Part shown: in pieces, positions 1-9,519 of the stretch
How positions within the stretch are numbered: position 1 is the first letter of the stretch
How the letters are laid out: each line of letters begins with the position of its first letter
Source: an uncultured Chitinophaga sp.
GTDB taxonomy: Bacteria > Bacteroidota > Bacteroidia > Chitinophagales > Chitinophagaceae
Assembly: GCF_902168175.1 (NCBI RefSeq)
Contig: NZ_CABHOU010000038.1
Coordinates: forward strand, 1-64,000
Length of the DNA stretch: 64,000 nt
Reading direction: 5' to 3'
Translations under genes and position numbers: made by a program
The notes under the pieces: generated by a model
Databases searched by the model: none
What the model saw: the letters and a program-made list of their open reading frames with translations, nothing else
What the model was told of the DNA's origin: nothing

Positions 1-145
1 AGAGCTGTCAACCCACAACAGGACAATCAGCAACAACTGTAAACCGCTTCCAGAACAACTAGAGATCTTTGTAAACCAAATTCAGTATTTTCTAACAATG
101 GGTGTAAACCTAGAGCAGGACAAGACCGTTCAGCCCGTTGGGTCA

Positions 146-222
146 GATCCTTTGACGATCCTTTATAGATGTCCCATATATGAGCCATATATGAGTCATA
201 TATAAGCCATAGATGTCCCATA
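146..222. repeat. 11-bp tandem repeat array, 7 units
   Basis: Seven consecutive 11-base units can be read without gaps: GATCCTTTGAC, GATCCTTTATA, GATGTCCCATA, TATGAGCCATA, TATGAGTCATA, TATAAGCCATA, GATGTCCCATA. The third and seventh are identical and the fourth to sixth differ by one or two bases. The period is close to one DNA helical turn. The function is unknown. Confidence 0.8.
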
Positions 223-303
223 TCTTAAAAGGGTTGGGATATCTATGACTTAATCTCGGATCTGATATTGCTAACCGGGCAAGTATCCTTAAAGGATGTA
301 GCC

Positions 304-358
304 AGTATGCAGGGAGTATGGTGAGCGTATGGAGAAGCGGAACGTAAGCGGAGGGTTA
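304..358. repeat. Weak 11-bp periodic repeats
   Basis: Five 11-base blocks follow each other: AGTATGCAGGG, AGTATGGTGAG, CGTATGGAGAA, GCGGAACGTAA, GCGGAGGGTTA. The first three share G-T-A-T-G at the same offset and the last two share GCGGA. The period equals that of the array at 146-222 although the unit sequence differs. Confidence 0.45.
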
Positions 359-620
359 AACATGTTCTAGTACTTGCGGGTGTGATTGCGACAGGTTTTT
401 GTCCAAGGTTGTTACTGCCGCTGAAGGGTGTGACACAACGGCGGCCGGATAGAACTACCGCTGTTCGCCCCCAAATCCTATTCCTGGCAGAAAGAAAGTT
501 AAGGGAAAGTTAAGTCGCCTATAATGCTATTTATAAGGGTACTGATGTAAAATTGCCACAAATGCATGACTTCTACGCGAAAATGTGCTAATTATAGCTA
601 TCTATTTAAATTTCTTTTAG

Positions 621-644
621 ACTTCTTGTATAATTTAAAGAAGT
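621..644. promoter_or_regulatory. Possible operator palindrome before ROK gene
   Basis: ACTTCTT (621-627) and AAGAAGT (638-644) form a 7-bp inverted repeat around an AT-rich 10-base centre, 73 bases before the ROK start. ROK repressors often bind AT-rich palindromes near their own promoter, so autoregulation is possible. Only position and symmetry support it. Confidence 0.25.
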
Positions 645-716
645 TTTTCTATTTTAGATCCAGCTTACAGGCCTAACCTGGTTTATGAGAAATGTGTTGC
701 GATAACTGATACTTAG

Positions 717-2054
717 GTGTACGAACACCAACCGGTTGCTCCGGTAAGAGATAAACATAACTTGTTAGCGAACTTTGTAGATAACGTGATTGCATTTGAT
801 GAGAGCCCGGTTTTGCGGGCAGGCCAAACAACTTCTAAATCCAGTATTACTTTGTCCGACAGGCAGATACTATATAAAAAATCTCTGATCAAACACCTGT
901 ACTTCAGTAAGGAACTGTCGTGCGCGGATTTGAGCCTGCTTACGGACAAAAGTCTTCCGCATACTTCGAAGGCTTTGTACGAACTGGTAGAGCGGGGCGA
1001 TGTGCTGGAATCGGGGTATGCAAGTTCCACCGGTGGCCGCCGTCCGCAAATGTATTCGCTGAAGGCGGATATCATGTATATTATTTCAGTGGCCATGGAC
1101 CAATACGTTACCCGTATCGGTATTGTGGATATGCACAACCAGTTTATTGGCGGGCAGCAACAGTTTGCGCTGGATCTTTCTGCTAACCCGAACGCTTTGC
1201 AGGATTTGGGAGAGTACCTGGTGGCTTTTATACGCGAATCGGGTATTTCTAAAGATAAGATAGCAGGGATCGGTATTGGTATGCCGGGTTTTGTGGATGT
1301 AACGAAAGGTGTGAACTACTCGTTCCTCGATTCAGGAAAGGCCAGCATTACAGAGTACCTGGAAATGCTAACGGGCGTGCCGGTGTTGATAGATAACGAC
1401 TCGAGCCTGATTGCGCTGGCGGAACTGAAGCTCGGCGCGGCCAGGAACAGGCAAAACGCGATGGTCATTAATATCGGCTGGGGCATTGGTCTTGGTATGG
1501 TGTTAAACGGCAGCCTGTTCAGGGGCGAAAGCGGTTTTGCAGGTGAGTTTAGTCACATTCCACTGTTCACTAATAATAAGATGTGTGGTTGTGGAAAGAT
1601 GGGCTGCCTGGAAACAGAAACCTCCCTGTCGGTAATTGCCGAAAAAGCAGTGGCAGGTATGCAGGAAGGCCGTACCACGATGATAAAAGATTTATCGCTG
1701 AACAATCTCGAGGAAGCATTTATAAAGATCATGAACGCTGCGGTAAAGGGTGATAAGTATGCGGTAGAGTTGTTGTCGCAGGCGGCGTACCATATTGGTC
1801 GCGGGGTAGCGATACTTATACATATCATGAACCCGGGTTTAATAGTGCTGAGCGGTCGCGGGGCTTTAGCTGGCCGACTGTGGATGGCGCCCATACAACA
1901 GGCCCTTAACGAACACTGTATACCACGGATAGCCGAGAATATTGAGATCACTATTTCCCCGCTTGGCTATGAAGCGGAAAGGTTAGGCGCCGCCGCCCTG
2001 GTTATGGAACATTTTGATGAGAAAAAATTTTTGAGGAAAACACAACATCACTAG
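717..2054 (+). CDS. ROK family transcriptional regulator
   Basis: The 445-residue protein has an N-terminal winged helix-turn-helix (about residues 55-120) followed by a ROK sugar-kinase-like domain (about 125-435). The zinc signature CGCGKMGCLE near residues 290-300 and the DNDSS/AELKLGAA segment are typical of ROK proteins. Members with a DNA-binding domain (NagC/Mlc type) are repressors responding to a sugar or sugar phosphate; the ligand here is unknown. The start is GTG at 717 with an in-frame TAG directly before it, so the frame cannot begin earlier. No sugar catabolic operon is adjacent, so the target genes cannot be named. Confidence 0.85.
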   Translation: MYEHQPVAPVRDKHNLLANFVDNVIAFDESPVLRAGQTTSKSSITLSDRQILYKKSLIKHLYFSKELSCADLSLLTDKSLPHTSKALYELVERGDVLESGYASSTGGRRPQMYSLKADIMYIISVAMDQYVTRIGIVDMHNQFIGGQQQFALDLSANPNALQDLGEYLVAFIRESGISKDKIAGIGIGMPGFVDVTKGVNYSFLDSGKASITEYLEMLTGVPVLIDNDSSLIALAELKLGAARNRQNAMVINIGWGIGLGMVLNGSLFRGESGFAGEFSHIPLFTNNKMCGCGKMGCLETETSLSVIAEKAVAGMQEGRTTMIKDLSLNNLEEAFIKIMNAAVKGDKYAVELLSQAAYHIGRGVAILIHIMNPGLIVLSGRGALAGRLWMAPIQQALNEHCIPRIAENIEITISPLGYEAERLGAAALVMEHFDEKKFLRKTQHH

Positions 2055-2240
2055 GATTATACTCGTATAAAAAACTCAGGAGGCCGGAGGGAGCGCACCC
2101 TGACAGGCATTTCTTTTACTACACCATATCAGGAAAAGCAATAGTCGAAGATTAACACTTCTATAGATCGACTTGGAAAACAGTGAGGGCTGCCTATGGG
2201 CGGCCCATTTTTTTGCACGAGGGGCAGGTATTGTATCGCA

Positions 2241-2266
2241 AAAGGCCTGCAGCGATGCAGGCCTTT
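2241..2266 (-). terminator. Hairpin terminator of ABC exporter gene
   Basis: A perfect 11-bp inverted repeat, AAAGGCCTGCA / TGCAGGCCTTT with a 4-base loop, lies directly after the stop codon of the minus-strand ABC gene. T-rich sequence on the plus side (TTTCTTCTTTT) would also let it stop readthrough from the ROK gene, so it is probably bidirectional. Confidence 0.75.
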
Positions 2267-2272
2267 CTTCTT

Positions 2273-4069
2273 TTAAACCATTTCTCGCCGTTCGCCCACC
2301 TGCTGCCGCCACATGGCATAGTACAATCCCTTTTGTTCCAGTAATGCATCATGATGCCCCGTTTCCGATATACGTCCTTTTTCGAGTACGTAAATCACAT
2401 CGGCGTGCATAATGGTGGAAAGCCGGTGTGCGATCAGGATGGTAATCCGTTCGCGGCTGGCCGACACTTCGCGGATGGTGGCGGTAATGTCTTCTTCCGT
2501 TAGAGAGTCGAGGGCCGAAGTGGCTTCGTCGAATATGAGCAGCCTGGGATTACGGAGTAATGCCCTGGCGATGGAAATACGTTGTTTTTCGCCGCCGGAG
2601 AGTTTCATGCCGCCTTCGCCCAGTATCGTGTCAAGGCCTTTGGCTGAGCGGGAGAGAAGTCCGGCACAGGATGCCTTGTTCAGGGCGTCCATAATTTCCG
2701 CTTCAGTGGCATCAGCTTTTACGAATAACATGTTCTCTTTGATAGTTCCGGCGAACAGTTGTGTATCCTGCGTAACAAACCCTATTTGCCTGCGCAGTTC
2801 ATTGTATCGTATATCGGTAGCCGGTACATCATTGAACAGTATGTGGCCCGATACCGGTGGGTACAGTCCGACCAGCAATTTTACCAGTGTGGATTTACCT
2901 GAGCCCGAAGGCCCCACAAAAGCGATTGTTTGTCCGGAGTTGACGTTGAACGATACCCCGTCGATCGCATTGATATGTGCCGTTTTGTGCCGGAACAGTA
3001 CGTCCTCAAAACGGATGCTTCTCAATGGTCCTGTTTCTACCGGGGTGTCCGGCCTTTGTTCTATCGGCTTTTGCATCAGCTGGTCGAAGTTGTGAATAGA
3101 AGCTTCTACCTCGCGGTAACTGAGGATAATATTACCCAAATCCTGGAGGGGACCGAAGATAGCGGTAGAGATGAATTGCATGGCAATCAGTTCACCCGTG
3201 GTAAGCACATGGCGGAAAATAAGCCATAACAGGATGAAGAGGATCGACTGGCGAAGCAGGTTAAGCGTGGTGCCCTGTAAAAATGAGAGTGTTCGTACCC
3301 GTTTGGTCTTCATCATCTCCAGGTCGTATATCCGCTGGGTTTGTATCTTTAAACGGCGTATTTCGGGGAAGGTGAGGCCCAGGCTTTTTACGAGTTCTAT
3401 ATTACGGAGCGACTCCGTTATCACCCCCGACATCTTATTTGTTTCTTTATTGATCGTGCGCTGTACGGTCTTTATCTTTTTACTTAATAAACCGGTGAGA
3501 GAGCCCAGTACCAGTATACCCACCACGAATACCGGCACCAGTAACCAGTTTTTAGTGATCGAATACCATATCAGAAAGCCCATGCCTACTACAGACGAAA
3601 ACAATACGTTAATGAAAGAGTTGATGAAACGTTCTGTGTCTATTTTCACTTTTTGCAGGATAGATAAAGTTTCCCCGCTGCGCTGCTCCTCAAATTCCTG
3701 GAACGAGAGGCGAAGGGTTTGTTTTAGGCCATCGTTAAATATCTGCATGCCGAAGGTTTGTACTGCCTGCCGCGTCACGAAATCCTGGAACGCCCGTGCT
3801 ATACGGGCCAGTATGGCAACGCCTACCGCAATGCCCAGCCAGTACAGTACACCGTTCACCATTTCCTGCTGATTAGTGCTAACAGGTTTAGTGGCATAAT
3901 CGTCGATGATCTTTCCGAAAATGATGGGGTCTACAAGACTTAACAGCTGCGCAGTGCCTGCCAGCAATAGCGCCAGTATTACCCGCCATCTTTGTTCTTT
4001 GAAATATTTCCACAGTGTATTCATACGGGGCTTCGTTTTTTTATCCTTTACCGGCGGGCTGTACTGCAC
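2273..4069 (-). CDS. ABC exporter, fused permease and ATPase
   Basis: This 598-residue half-transporter has an exporter-type transmembrane domain (about residues 20-320) followed by a nucleotide-binding domain. Visible motifs are Walker A GPSGSGKST near residue 386, the signature LSGGEKQR, Walker B LLIFDEATSALDS and an H-loop AHRLST. It would act as a homodimer in the inner membrane exporting a lipid, peptide or drug; the substrate cannot be told (MsbA/MdlB-like). The longest frame uses GTG at 4069. An ATG at 4024 (MNTLWKYFKEQ) is an equally reasonable start that would remove a short basic tail. Its 5' end faces the divergent VTT gene. Confidence 0.9.
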   Translation of the reverse strand: MQYSPPVKDKKTKPRMNTLWKYFKEQRWRVILALLLAGTAQLLSLVDPIIFGKIIDDYATKPVSTNQQEMVNGVLYWLGIAVGVAILARIARAFQDFVTRQAVQTFGMQIFNDGLKQTLRLSFQEFEEQRSGETLSILQKVKIDTERFINSFINVLFSSVVGMGFLIWYSITKNWLLVPVFVVGILVLGSLTGLLSKKIKTVQRTINKETNKMSGVITESLRNIELVKSLGLTFPEIRRLKIQTQRIYDLEMMKTKRVRTLSFLQGTTLNLLRQSILFILLWLIFRHVLTTGELIAMQFISTAIFGPLQDLGNIILSYREVEASIHNFDQLMQKPIEQRPDTPVETGPLRSIRFEDVLFRHKTAHINAIDGVSFNVNSGQTIAFVGPSGSGKSTLVKLLVGLYPPVSGHILFNDVPATDIRYNELRRQIGFVTQDTQLFAGTIKENMLFVKADATEAEIMDALNKASCAGLLSRSAKGLDTILGEGGMKLSGGEKQRISIARALLRNPRLLIFDEATSALDSLTEEDITATIREVSASRERITILIAHRLSTIMHADVIYVLEKGRISETGHHDALLEQKGLYYAMWRQQVGERREMV

Positions 4070-4144
4070 AACTTTCGGGCCGGGGCGTGTATAAAAGTAA
4101 GAAATGCGCCGGGCTCATGGTATATAAATTGTTATAGCAAAAGG

Positions 4145-4867
4145 ATGAGTAAGGAAATGACCAAAGTAACCGATCAACCGCAAAGCAGGCTACCGTTCTT
4201 TATTGCAGCTGGTGTGTTAGGCACGCTGGCCGGTTTATATTTCCTGATCCCAGCTTTCCAGGACTGGGTAAAGGAGGCTTTTGACGTACTTACAAGCCGG
4301 GATAAAGAGCGTATACAGGACTGGGTGGCGGAATTTGGCATCGGTGGCCCCATTGTACTGGTGATGGTGATGGTGGTGCAAATGTTCCTGATCGTCATAC
4401 CCAATATACTGGTCATGATAATCGCTATTACGGCTTACGGTCCTGTGTGGGGTTCTTTGATCTCTTTAACAGGCGTTTTCTGTTCTTCTTCTCTGGGGTA
4501 TGTAATGGGCCGTTACCTTGGTCCCGGGGTAATTCGTAAACTGATCAGTGCAAAGGCACAGGAAAAAATAGCGCTTTACCTCAAACTTTACGGTATACCA
4601 GCTATTATTATTACCCGCCTTGCCTCTATCTCTAACGATGCGCTGGGTATTGTGGCGGGTTTCCTGCGGATGCAGTACAAGCGATTTATACTGGCCACCA
4701 TGGCCGGCATAACGCCGCTGGTGATACTGCTGGCCATTTTTGGTAATGGTGGCCGTATAGAGCGGGCGCTGTTATGGATAGCCGGCATTTCGGTGGTACT
4801 ACTGGTGGTGTATATCATCTTCAAAAATAAACTGGAGAAGAAGAAAGCTGCAGCTGCGTTAAAGTAG
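4145..4867 (+). CDS. VTT-domain (DedA/TVP38-like) membrane protein
   Basis: A 240-residue polytopic membrane protein of the SNARE-associated/VTT (TVP38/TMEM64, DedA) type. It has a hydrophobic N-terminal segment, a re-entrant-like central part with conserved glycines (VMGRYLGPGVI) and an RLASISNDALGIVAGFLRM segment, as in the family's lipid-scramblase-like core. The C-terminus is Lys-rich. DedA-like proteins are linked to lipid flipping and envelope homeostasis. The frame stays open further upstream, but ATG at 4145 avoids overlap with the divergent ABC gene and fits the domain. Confidence 0.8.
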   Translation: MSKEMTKVTDQPQSRLPFFIAAGVLGTLAGLYFLIPAFQDWVKEAFDVLTSRDKERIQDWVAEFGIGGPIVLVMVMVVQMFLIVIPNILVMIIAITAYGPVWGSLISLTGVFCSSSLGYVMGRYLGPGVIRKLISAKAQEKIALYLKLYGIPAIIITRLASISNDALGIVAGFLRMQYKRFILATMAGITPLVILLAIFGNGGRIERALLWIAGISVVLLVVYIIFKNKLEKKKAAAALK

Positions 4868-5300
4868 TCCTGATACCCCCTGAGATAAAATAAGATGGGT
4901 TGCCTGCTCCCCGAAAATCCAACGTATTAACTATGAAGACTCTGCCGTAGTATACTGACTAATTTTTTTCCGCGATATGGTCCCCGGGTAATAAATTTGC
5001 CGTTATATGTGTTTGAGAATTGTTCGTATACACATCCTTTCAAAGAGTTAGTGCCCGGCGTTGCAGTAGCCCGTCCTCTTTTTTTAAGGAACCGTTATCA
5101 TGTGAAGTCCGGCGGCAGTGTGCTGCGTTACCTTTATTTTATTCCTTTTGTTTGATACGGTCAGTGGTATGTAATGTATACCGCCGGCTATAAAAGAACG
5201 CGTGTCCCATTACCGTTAACTCTTTTTTATTAGGTGTAATACAGGGAGGGAACCCCCGGTTTAATTGACTATTTATTTGACGCGTTCATGAGCGGGATAT
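4868..5300. other. 433-bp intergenic region, possible transcript
   Basis: No open frame is convincing. TAAATTTG at 4992-4999 matches the Bacteroidota -7 box on the plus strand, yet no plus-strand gene follows for over 4 kb. The next 150 bases hold a weak hairpin (ATGTGT...ACACAT, around 5005-5035) and a T-run near 5080-5086. A small RNA is conceivable; nothing identifies one. Confidence 0.35.
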
Positions 5301-6104
5301 TTATCCTGCTTTTTTTTGCTCCATACTTAAATGTTGCACTGGCGGCAGAGATAGGAAACGGCGGAAGAAGTGTTTAAGCTGCCCCTTCCGGTAGCGGAAC
5401 AACATACGTTTTTTACGATAGTTGAGCATGGTGGTAAGCGTAAGCAACTCGTTCTCACCGGTTGCCCTGGCGTATTGCTGGCAGTAGAAGGCCAGCATAG
5501 GCAGTGGTAAATCGAGCCTGCGCATATTTTTCATCCTGTAAGCGAAGGAACTGTGGCCAAACTTCATGCGGTTGTTATCCACCAGCGAAAAGCTGTAAGC
5601 GCCTGTTTCATCCTGTTTGTAAAGAATGTTACCTACCGAAAAGTCTTTGTGATAAATGTCCTGCGCATGTAAATGGGCGGTAAAGCTGGCCAGTCCGTCC
5701 AGTACCTGGCGCGACTCCTCGCGTGGCAGGTCCAGTATGTTTTTTAAGGGGAGGGAGTCGGTGTAGGTGCAGATGAAATAACTTTCTTTCATCAGTCCAT
5801 TATCCACACATTCTATATAAGCTACCGGTTCCGGCGTTTGAAAACCTTTGTTGATAAGTTTACCCGCGTAGTTAAAGGCCCGTTTAGCCTTAGAGGGTAG
5901 TAAGTTCGCGTAAAAGAAGCGGTTAAAAAGATAGATCTGCTGGTACGATTTGATCACCAGTTTGATATTCTTTTCTACGTCTACACGAATAATATTACGG
6001 GCCTTGTGTACTACAACACCCATAGAATTGAACCTGCCGGGAATATCCTCAATATAATCCCTTAAAAACTCATACTGAGGAGCCATTTCTACATGAATAC
6101 TCAT
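5301..6104 (-). CDS. Lipopolysaccharide-kinase-like protein (Kdo/InaA type)
   Basis: This 267-residue protein has a protein-kinase-like fold signature of the lipopolysaccharide kinase (WaaP/KdkA/InaA) group. The catalytic loop HKDFSVGN is at 152-159 (Asp154), followed by a metal-binding Asp in LVDNNRM (about 176); a candidate ATP lysine lies near residue 52. The family phosphorylates heptose or Kdo in the LPS inner core at the cytoplasmic face of the inner membrane. The substrate is unproven and no LPS genes are adjacent. The gene stands alone; ATG at 6104 is the first in frame. Confidence 0.75.
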   Translation of the reverse strand: MSIHVEMAPQYEFLRDYIEDIPGRFNSMGVVVHKARNIIRVDVEKNIKLVIKSYQQIYLFNRFFYANLLPSKAKRAFNYAGKLINKGFQTPEPVAYIECVDNGLMKESYFICTYTDSLPLKNILDLPREESRQVLDGLASFTAHLHAQDIYHKDFSVGNILYKQDETGAYSFSLVDNNRMKFGHSSFAYRMKNMRRLDLPLPMLAFYCQQYARATGENELLTLTTMLNYRKKRMLFRYRKGQLKHFFRRFLSLPPVQHLSMEQKKAG

Positions 6105-6558
6105 TGCCTGCGCGCTTTAAATAATCCAATTGACCGTTCCATCCGGAACAGCTTACCAAGTAAACATAGTGACGACAGTGTAGGCTAAGTATTAGTGTAG
6201 TTCAATTGCAGGTCAACTAAAAAAGCGAATGCTTTGTACCACAAAACTCCATAGAAATTCTGAAACGCACAAATTTATATAATGTACATATGCGGAAGTT
6301 GGCGTAATCATCGCAGTTATTGCCGTATTGGTTTTATTTTAGCGGGTCTTCGCCAATCGCGGGGAGCTGATGGCTGCTTTCCTGAAAGGTACCGGGCAAT
6401 ACCGCCCCGGCAGCCGGGTAGATGCTGCGTTATTCTCACAGTTATTCATTAACCCTGATACGTTTTTATATGAAAGAGAGAAAGAAATGAAAATACAGTA
6501 GATAGCGTGGGGCTGTTACCTCACCTCTCCTGATCGTCATTTCTTTCTCCTGGTTATT
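6105..6558. other. Intergenic region with possible ORF remnant
   Basis: The region upstream of the kinase gene and downstream of the phospholipase gene holds a 53-codon plus-strand frame at 6343-6501 without a proper start. It reads RVFANRGELMAAFLKGTG onward and ends in KEMKIQ. A hydrophobic run (GVIIAVIAVLVLF) sits directly upstream in the same frame, before an in-frame TAG. It resembles the end of a degraded membrane protein but matches no family I know. Confidence 0.3.
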
Positions 6559-9054
6559 TTATGCGCCCATCAATGGGTCTGTAAAGCTATCTTTCCCCGT
6601 TTCCACGTGTCCCGCGAAACGTTGTTCATAATCACCCGCACCTTTTACACGGATGCTGATATCGTACCAACCAAAGCTTTTGGCTAATGAGAGGTTGATG
6701 GTTTCGTCGCCCTGTATGCTGCGCGATACCTGTTTCTGACCGTACGCATTATCTGCTATCGTGATCGTGGCTGCACCGTCCGATTTTAGTTTTACCAGCA
6801 GGTTACCATTTGGGGCATATTCACAACGCACCCACAACTGCGGATCTTTTGCACTGCCCTTAAACTCGCGGAAGAAGCCATTAGGGCCGTTCAGGCGCAG
6901 GTGATAACGCCCACGCTCAAAACCTTTGCCTGCCCAGCCGTAATCCAGTTCGCCGCCCGGTACTACCGCAAACGACCAGTTACGGCAAACGTCCGTTCTT
7001 CCATTTTCATCCGTAAAAGCACCCGGTGTATATACCGTAAAAGGCGATCCGGCTGATCTTTCGCCAAACAGTTTATTCCCGGCTTCCATCTTTATTTCGA
7101 ATAACTGCTGTTCCCTGTTCCACTGGCCGTGTGCGTATAACTCGTAAGGCAACGCAGCAGCCGGGCGTACACCTTTTTCCTGTTTAGCAGCAATGTTCAT
7201 CGGGTTCCTGATTGCGCTGCTGATTTCCGCCGCGCCCAGTTCCTTGAAGCCCGTTGGTTCTGCTTTAAACTTCGCGTTGTAGATGTCCTGCACGAACTTA
7301 TCCCGGTTAAGGAAAGGCAGCTTTTCCGGGCTGTTGCCATCAAAAGGCGTGAAGGCCGAGGTGAGGTCACCGCTAATCGCCCTGCGCCACTTGCTGATGT
7401 TATCCAGGCGTATGTTTTTGTTGTACTTTTTGTTGATGAATGTTTCCAGGAATTGAAGCGTAGAGGTATGTTCAAACACTTCTGAACACACCCTGCCGCC
7501 GCGGCTCCATGGCGAGGCAATAAGCATCGGCACCCGGAAGCCCAGTCCTATAGGCGCTTCACGTGCCTGTTTTTCCGCTACGCCCTGTTTCAGTTCATTG
7601 GCCAGCCTTACATGCTCCACCTCTGTATCAATCCCCGGCGATACCTTGCCTGTGCCAGGTTTATTGTTGTCGGGAATAGAGAACGGAGGCACGTGATCAT
7701 AGTAGCCATCGTTTTCATCGTAAGTAACAATGAAAATCGTTTTCTTCCATACCTCCGGATTCTTCGTCAGCACATCCAGAACTTCCGACACGTACCAGGC
7801 GCCGTACCATGGAGCGCTGGGATGGTCGGAGAAGTTCTGCGGCCCTGCCAGCCACGACACGGCAGGCAGTTTGCCCTCATTCACATCTTTGCGGAACTGG
7901 TGCAGTATATCGCCCGAAGGCACGGTTACTTCTCTTTCCTTATTGCCATCTTTATATTGCATTTTCGTTACGGAACGAAAACCCGGATCGCCGTTATTTA
8001 CCACGAAAGCCTGCATGTGAAGCTGCTTTTCCTTGTCCGATAACTTATCGTATTCCCCTTTGTTCCATTTGGCCAGTTCTGTACGCGCATTATCCAGCGC
8101 CTGCTGCTTTTTTACAACAGCGGCCCGGTTTTTAGCCGCTGTTTCTTCGGAAGAAGGGCTTTCTTCCTGCAGTTGGTTGATCTCGCCAGGCAGAGTATCC
8201 ACCAGCTTTTGCAGTCCCGCTACATAACGTTCGCTGAACTTCACGTTGTAAGGAGCGAAGAACTCGAGCAGGTTACAGCCGAAGTTGGCGAGCCATGATT
8301 TCTCTTCACCTTTCCAACCGCCACCGCAACTGATCTCGTTCTGGTAAAACCGCCAGTTGATCCCATTTTTCTCCAGCAATTCGGGGAAGGTACCCCAGTC
8401 CAGTTTGCCGAAGCTGAAGTCGTCGTTACGGATATGCGCTTTCTCAATACCATCCCAGTTATGCGTGATTTTCCCCGTCCAGAAAAAAGAACGGTTGGGC
8501 GTGGTGCTGGTCATGGCAGAGCAGAAGTTTTGGTCGCACACCGTAAAAGCATCGGCCATGGCGTAGTTGAATGGCAGGTCCTCCCGTGTATAATATCCCA
8601 ATGTAAGCGGCATGCCGGCGTACAGTTTATTACCCGGTCTTTTGGCGATGAGCCAGTTGTCATATTTACCCTCATTGTACGCATCCACCTGGCTGGCCCT
8701 GGAGTGTGGTAAAGAGCCCATCCACGTGATCTTCGTGTCTTTCATGTCCAGGCGGAAAGGCGCATACGTTTCCCCCTTTTCGTTGGTTTGCAGCCACACC
8801 GGCTTTTTATCCGGCAGCGAAATAGCCCGGGGATCGTTAAAACCCCGTACACCCTGCAGCGTACCGAAGCAATGATCAAACGAGCGGTTCTCCTGCATCA
8901 GTATCACCACGTGTTCCGCATCGAGGAAAGTGCTGCCAGGCGCAGGATCAATAGCAAAAGCCCGTTGAATGGAAGAGGGTAAGATCGTGGAAAGTCCGGC
9001 CGCGCCGGAAAGTAGCATGGATTTCTTCAGGAACTCCCTTCGGTTATCACTCAT
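6559..9054 (-). CDS. Phosphocholine-specific phospholipase C, Tat-exported
   Basis: An 831-residue member of the non-haemolytic phospholipase C (PlcN/acid-phosphatase-like) family, which hydrolyses phosphatidylcholine and sphingomyelin outside the cytoplasm. The N-terminus MSDNRREFLKKSMLLSGAAG is a twin-arginine signal. The metal/nucleophile segment ILMQENRSFDHCFGTLQGVRG and the downstream TYDENDGYYDHVPPF motif belong to the catalytic domain (about residues 45-600). The last ~200 residues form the two C-terminal beta domains usual for the family. Length and order match full-length relatives. The gene is divergent from the membrane-bound winged-helix gene at 9520, a possible regulator by position only. 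CAAATGTA at 9289-9296 reads as a -7 box on the minus strand. Confidence 0.92.
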   Translation of the reverse strand: MSDNRREFLKKSMLLSGAAGLSTILPSSIQRAFAIDPAPGSTFLDAEHVVILMQENRSFDHCFGTLQGVRGFNDPRAISLPDKKPVWLQTNEKGETYAPFRLDMKDTKITWMGSLPHSRASQVDAYNEGKYDNWLIAKRPGNKLYAGMPLTLGYYTREDLPFNYAMADAFTVCDQNFCSAMTSTTPNRSFFWTGKITHNWDGIEKAHIRNDDFSFGKLDWGTFPELLEKNGINWRFYQNEISCGGGWKGEEKSWLANFGCNLLEFFAPYNVKFSERYVAGLQKLVDTLPGEINQLQEESPSSEETAAKNRAAVVKKQQALDNARTELAKWNKGEYDKLSDKEKQLHMQAFVVNNGDPGFRSVTKMQYKDGNKEREVTVPSGDILHQFRKDVNEGKLPAVSWLAGPQNFSDHPSAPWYGAWYVSEVLDVLTKNPEVWKKTIFIVTYDENDGYYDHVPPFSIPDNNKPGTGKVSPGIDTEVEHVRLANELKQGVAEKQAREAPIGLGFRVPMLIASPWSRGGRVCSEVFEHTSTLQFLETFINKKYNKNIRLDNISKWRRAISGDLTSAFTPFDGNSPEKLPFLNRDKFVQDIYNAKFKAEPTGFKELGAAEISSAIRNPMNIAAKQEKGVRPAAALPYELYAHGQWNREQQLFEIKMEAGNKLFGERSAGSPFTVYTPGAFTDENGRTDVCRNWSFAVVPGGELDYGWAGKGFERGRYHLRLNGPNGFFREFKGSAKDPQLWVRCEYAPNGNLLVKLKSDGAATITIADNAYGQKQVSRSIQGDETINLSLAKSFGWYDISIRVKGAGDYEQRFAGHVETGKDSFTDPLMGA

Positions 9055-9519
9055 ATGACGTGTTTTTCTTGGATTTGACCTTGGTAAGTTAGTGAAATAA
9101 CATTGGTAGAGAAATGGGGGAGAGGGGGCGAATGGATGGGCGGTTGCCAGGCCGGTTTTAGTGGTGCGTTAATGGCTGAGTTTACGGAATGATAATATTG
9201 GATTGTTTAGTAAAGGGCCTTTGGTTTTGGTCTTGATAATATCTTTTTGGGTTTGTCCACAGGTGGAGAGAAAAACAGACATTAAGGGCAAATGTATATA
9301 CGCTTAGGTGTTTCATAGATTATTATTTAATTTTGGTATTAGCTGTAGGGTTCCAATAGCGGTTAATGTAGCTTCCTGTTTCATCTTTTTGCGAACACTA
9401 ACACTTTTTTTGTTTTTCATATCCTGGCAATTTTGAATCAGCGAAATTACTTTGATATCTTTCGTCCGGGGAACCAGGATTGTAAATAATGATGTAAACT
9501 TCGTACATAATATCGTTAC
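9055..9519. other. Divergent intergenic control region
   Basis: 465 bases between the phospholipase and the winged-helix regulator hold no gene. A plus-strand promoter with canonical spacing lies at 9432-9463, and a minus-strand -7-like box (TACATTTG) at 9296-9289. The region is AT-rich relative to the flanking phospholipase gene. Confidence 0.6.
9432..9463 (+). promoter_or_regulatory. Bacteroidota-type promoter
   Basis: TTTG at 9432-9435 and TATCTTTC at 9456-9463 are separated by 20 bases, matching the Bacteroidota -33/-7 pattern (TTTG, 19-21 bases, TAnnTTTG) except for the last base of the -7 box. It lies 57 bases upstream of the regulator start at 9520. Confidence 0.55.

Larger units (their letters stand above)
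1..716. other. Non-coding region with periodic repeats
   Basis: No convincing gene is present; the only open frame, on the minus strand at 27-221, consists largely of translated repeats. The octamer TGTAAACC occurs at 38-45, 70-77 and 103-110, spaced 32 and 33 bases. An 11-bp tandem array lies at 146-222, and a weaker 11-bp periodic stretch (units starting AGTATG, AGTATG, CGTATG) at 304-358. The last 120 bases are AT-rich and must hold the promoter of the ROK gene. Confidence 0.6.

Noticed and set aside
27..221. 64-codon minus-strand frame
   Set aside because: Most of its translation (repeated WxIY/MAHIW pieces) comes from the 11-bp repeats, so it is not taken as a gene.
146..358. CRISPR array
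   Set aside because: The units are 11 bases, contiguous and without unique spacers, and no cas gene is near.
2412..3872. Long plus-strand frames
   Set aside because: They are shadows of the ABC exporter gene, whose motifs are intact on the minus strand.
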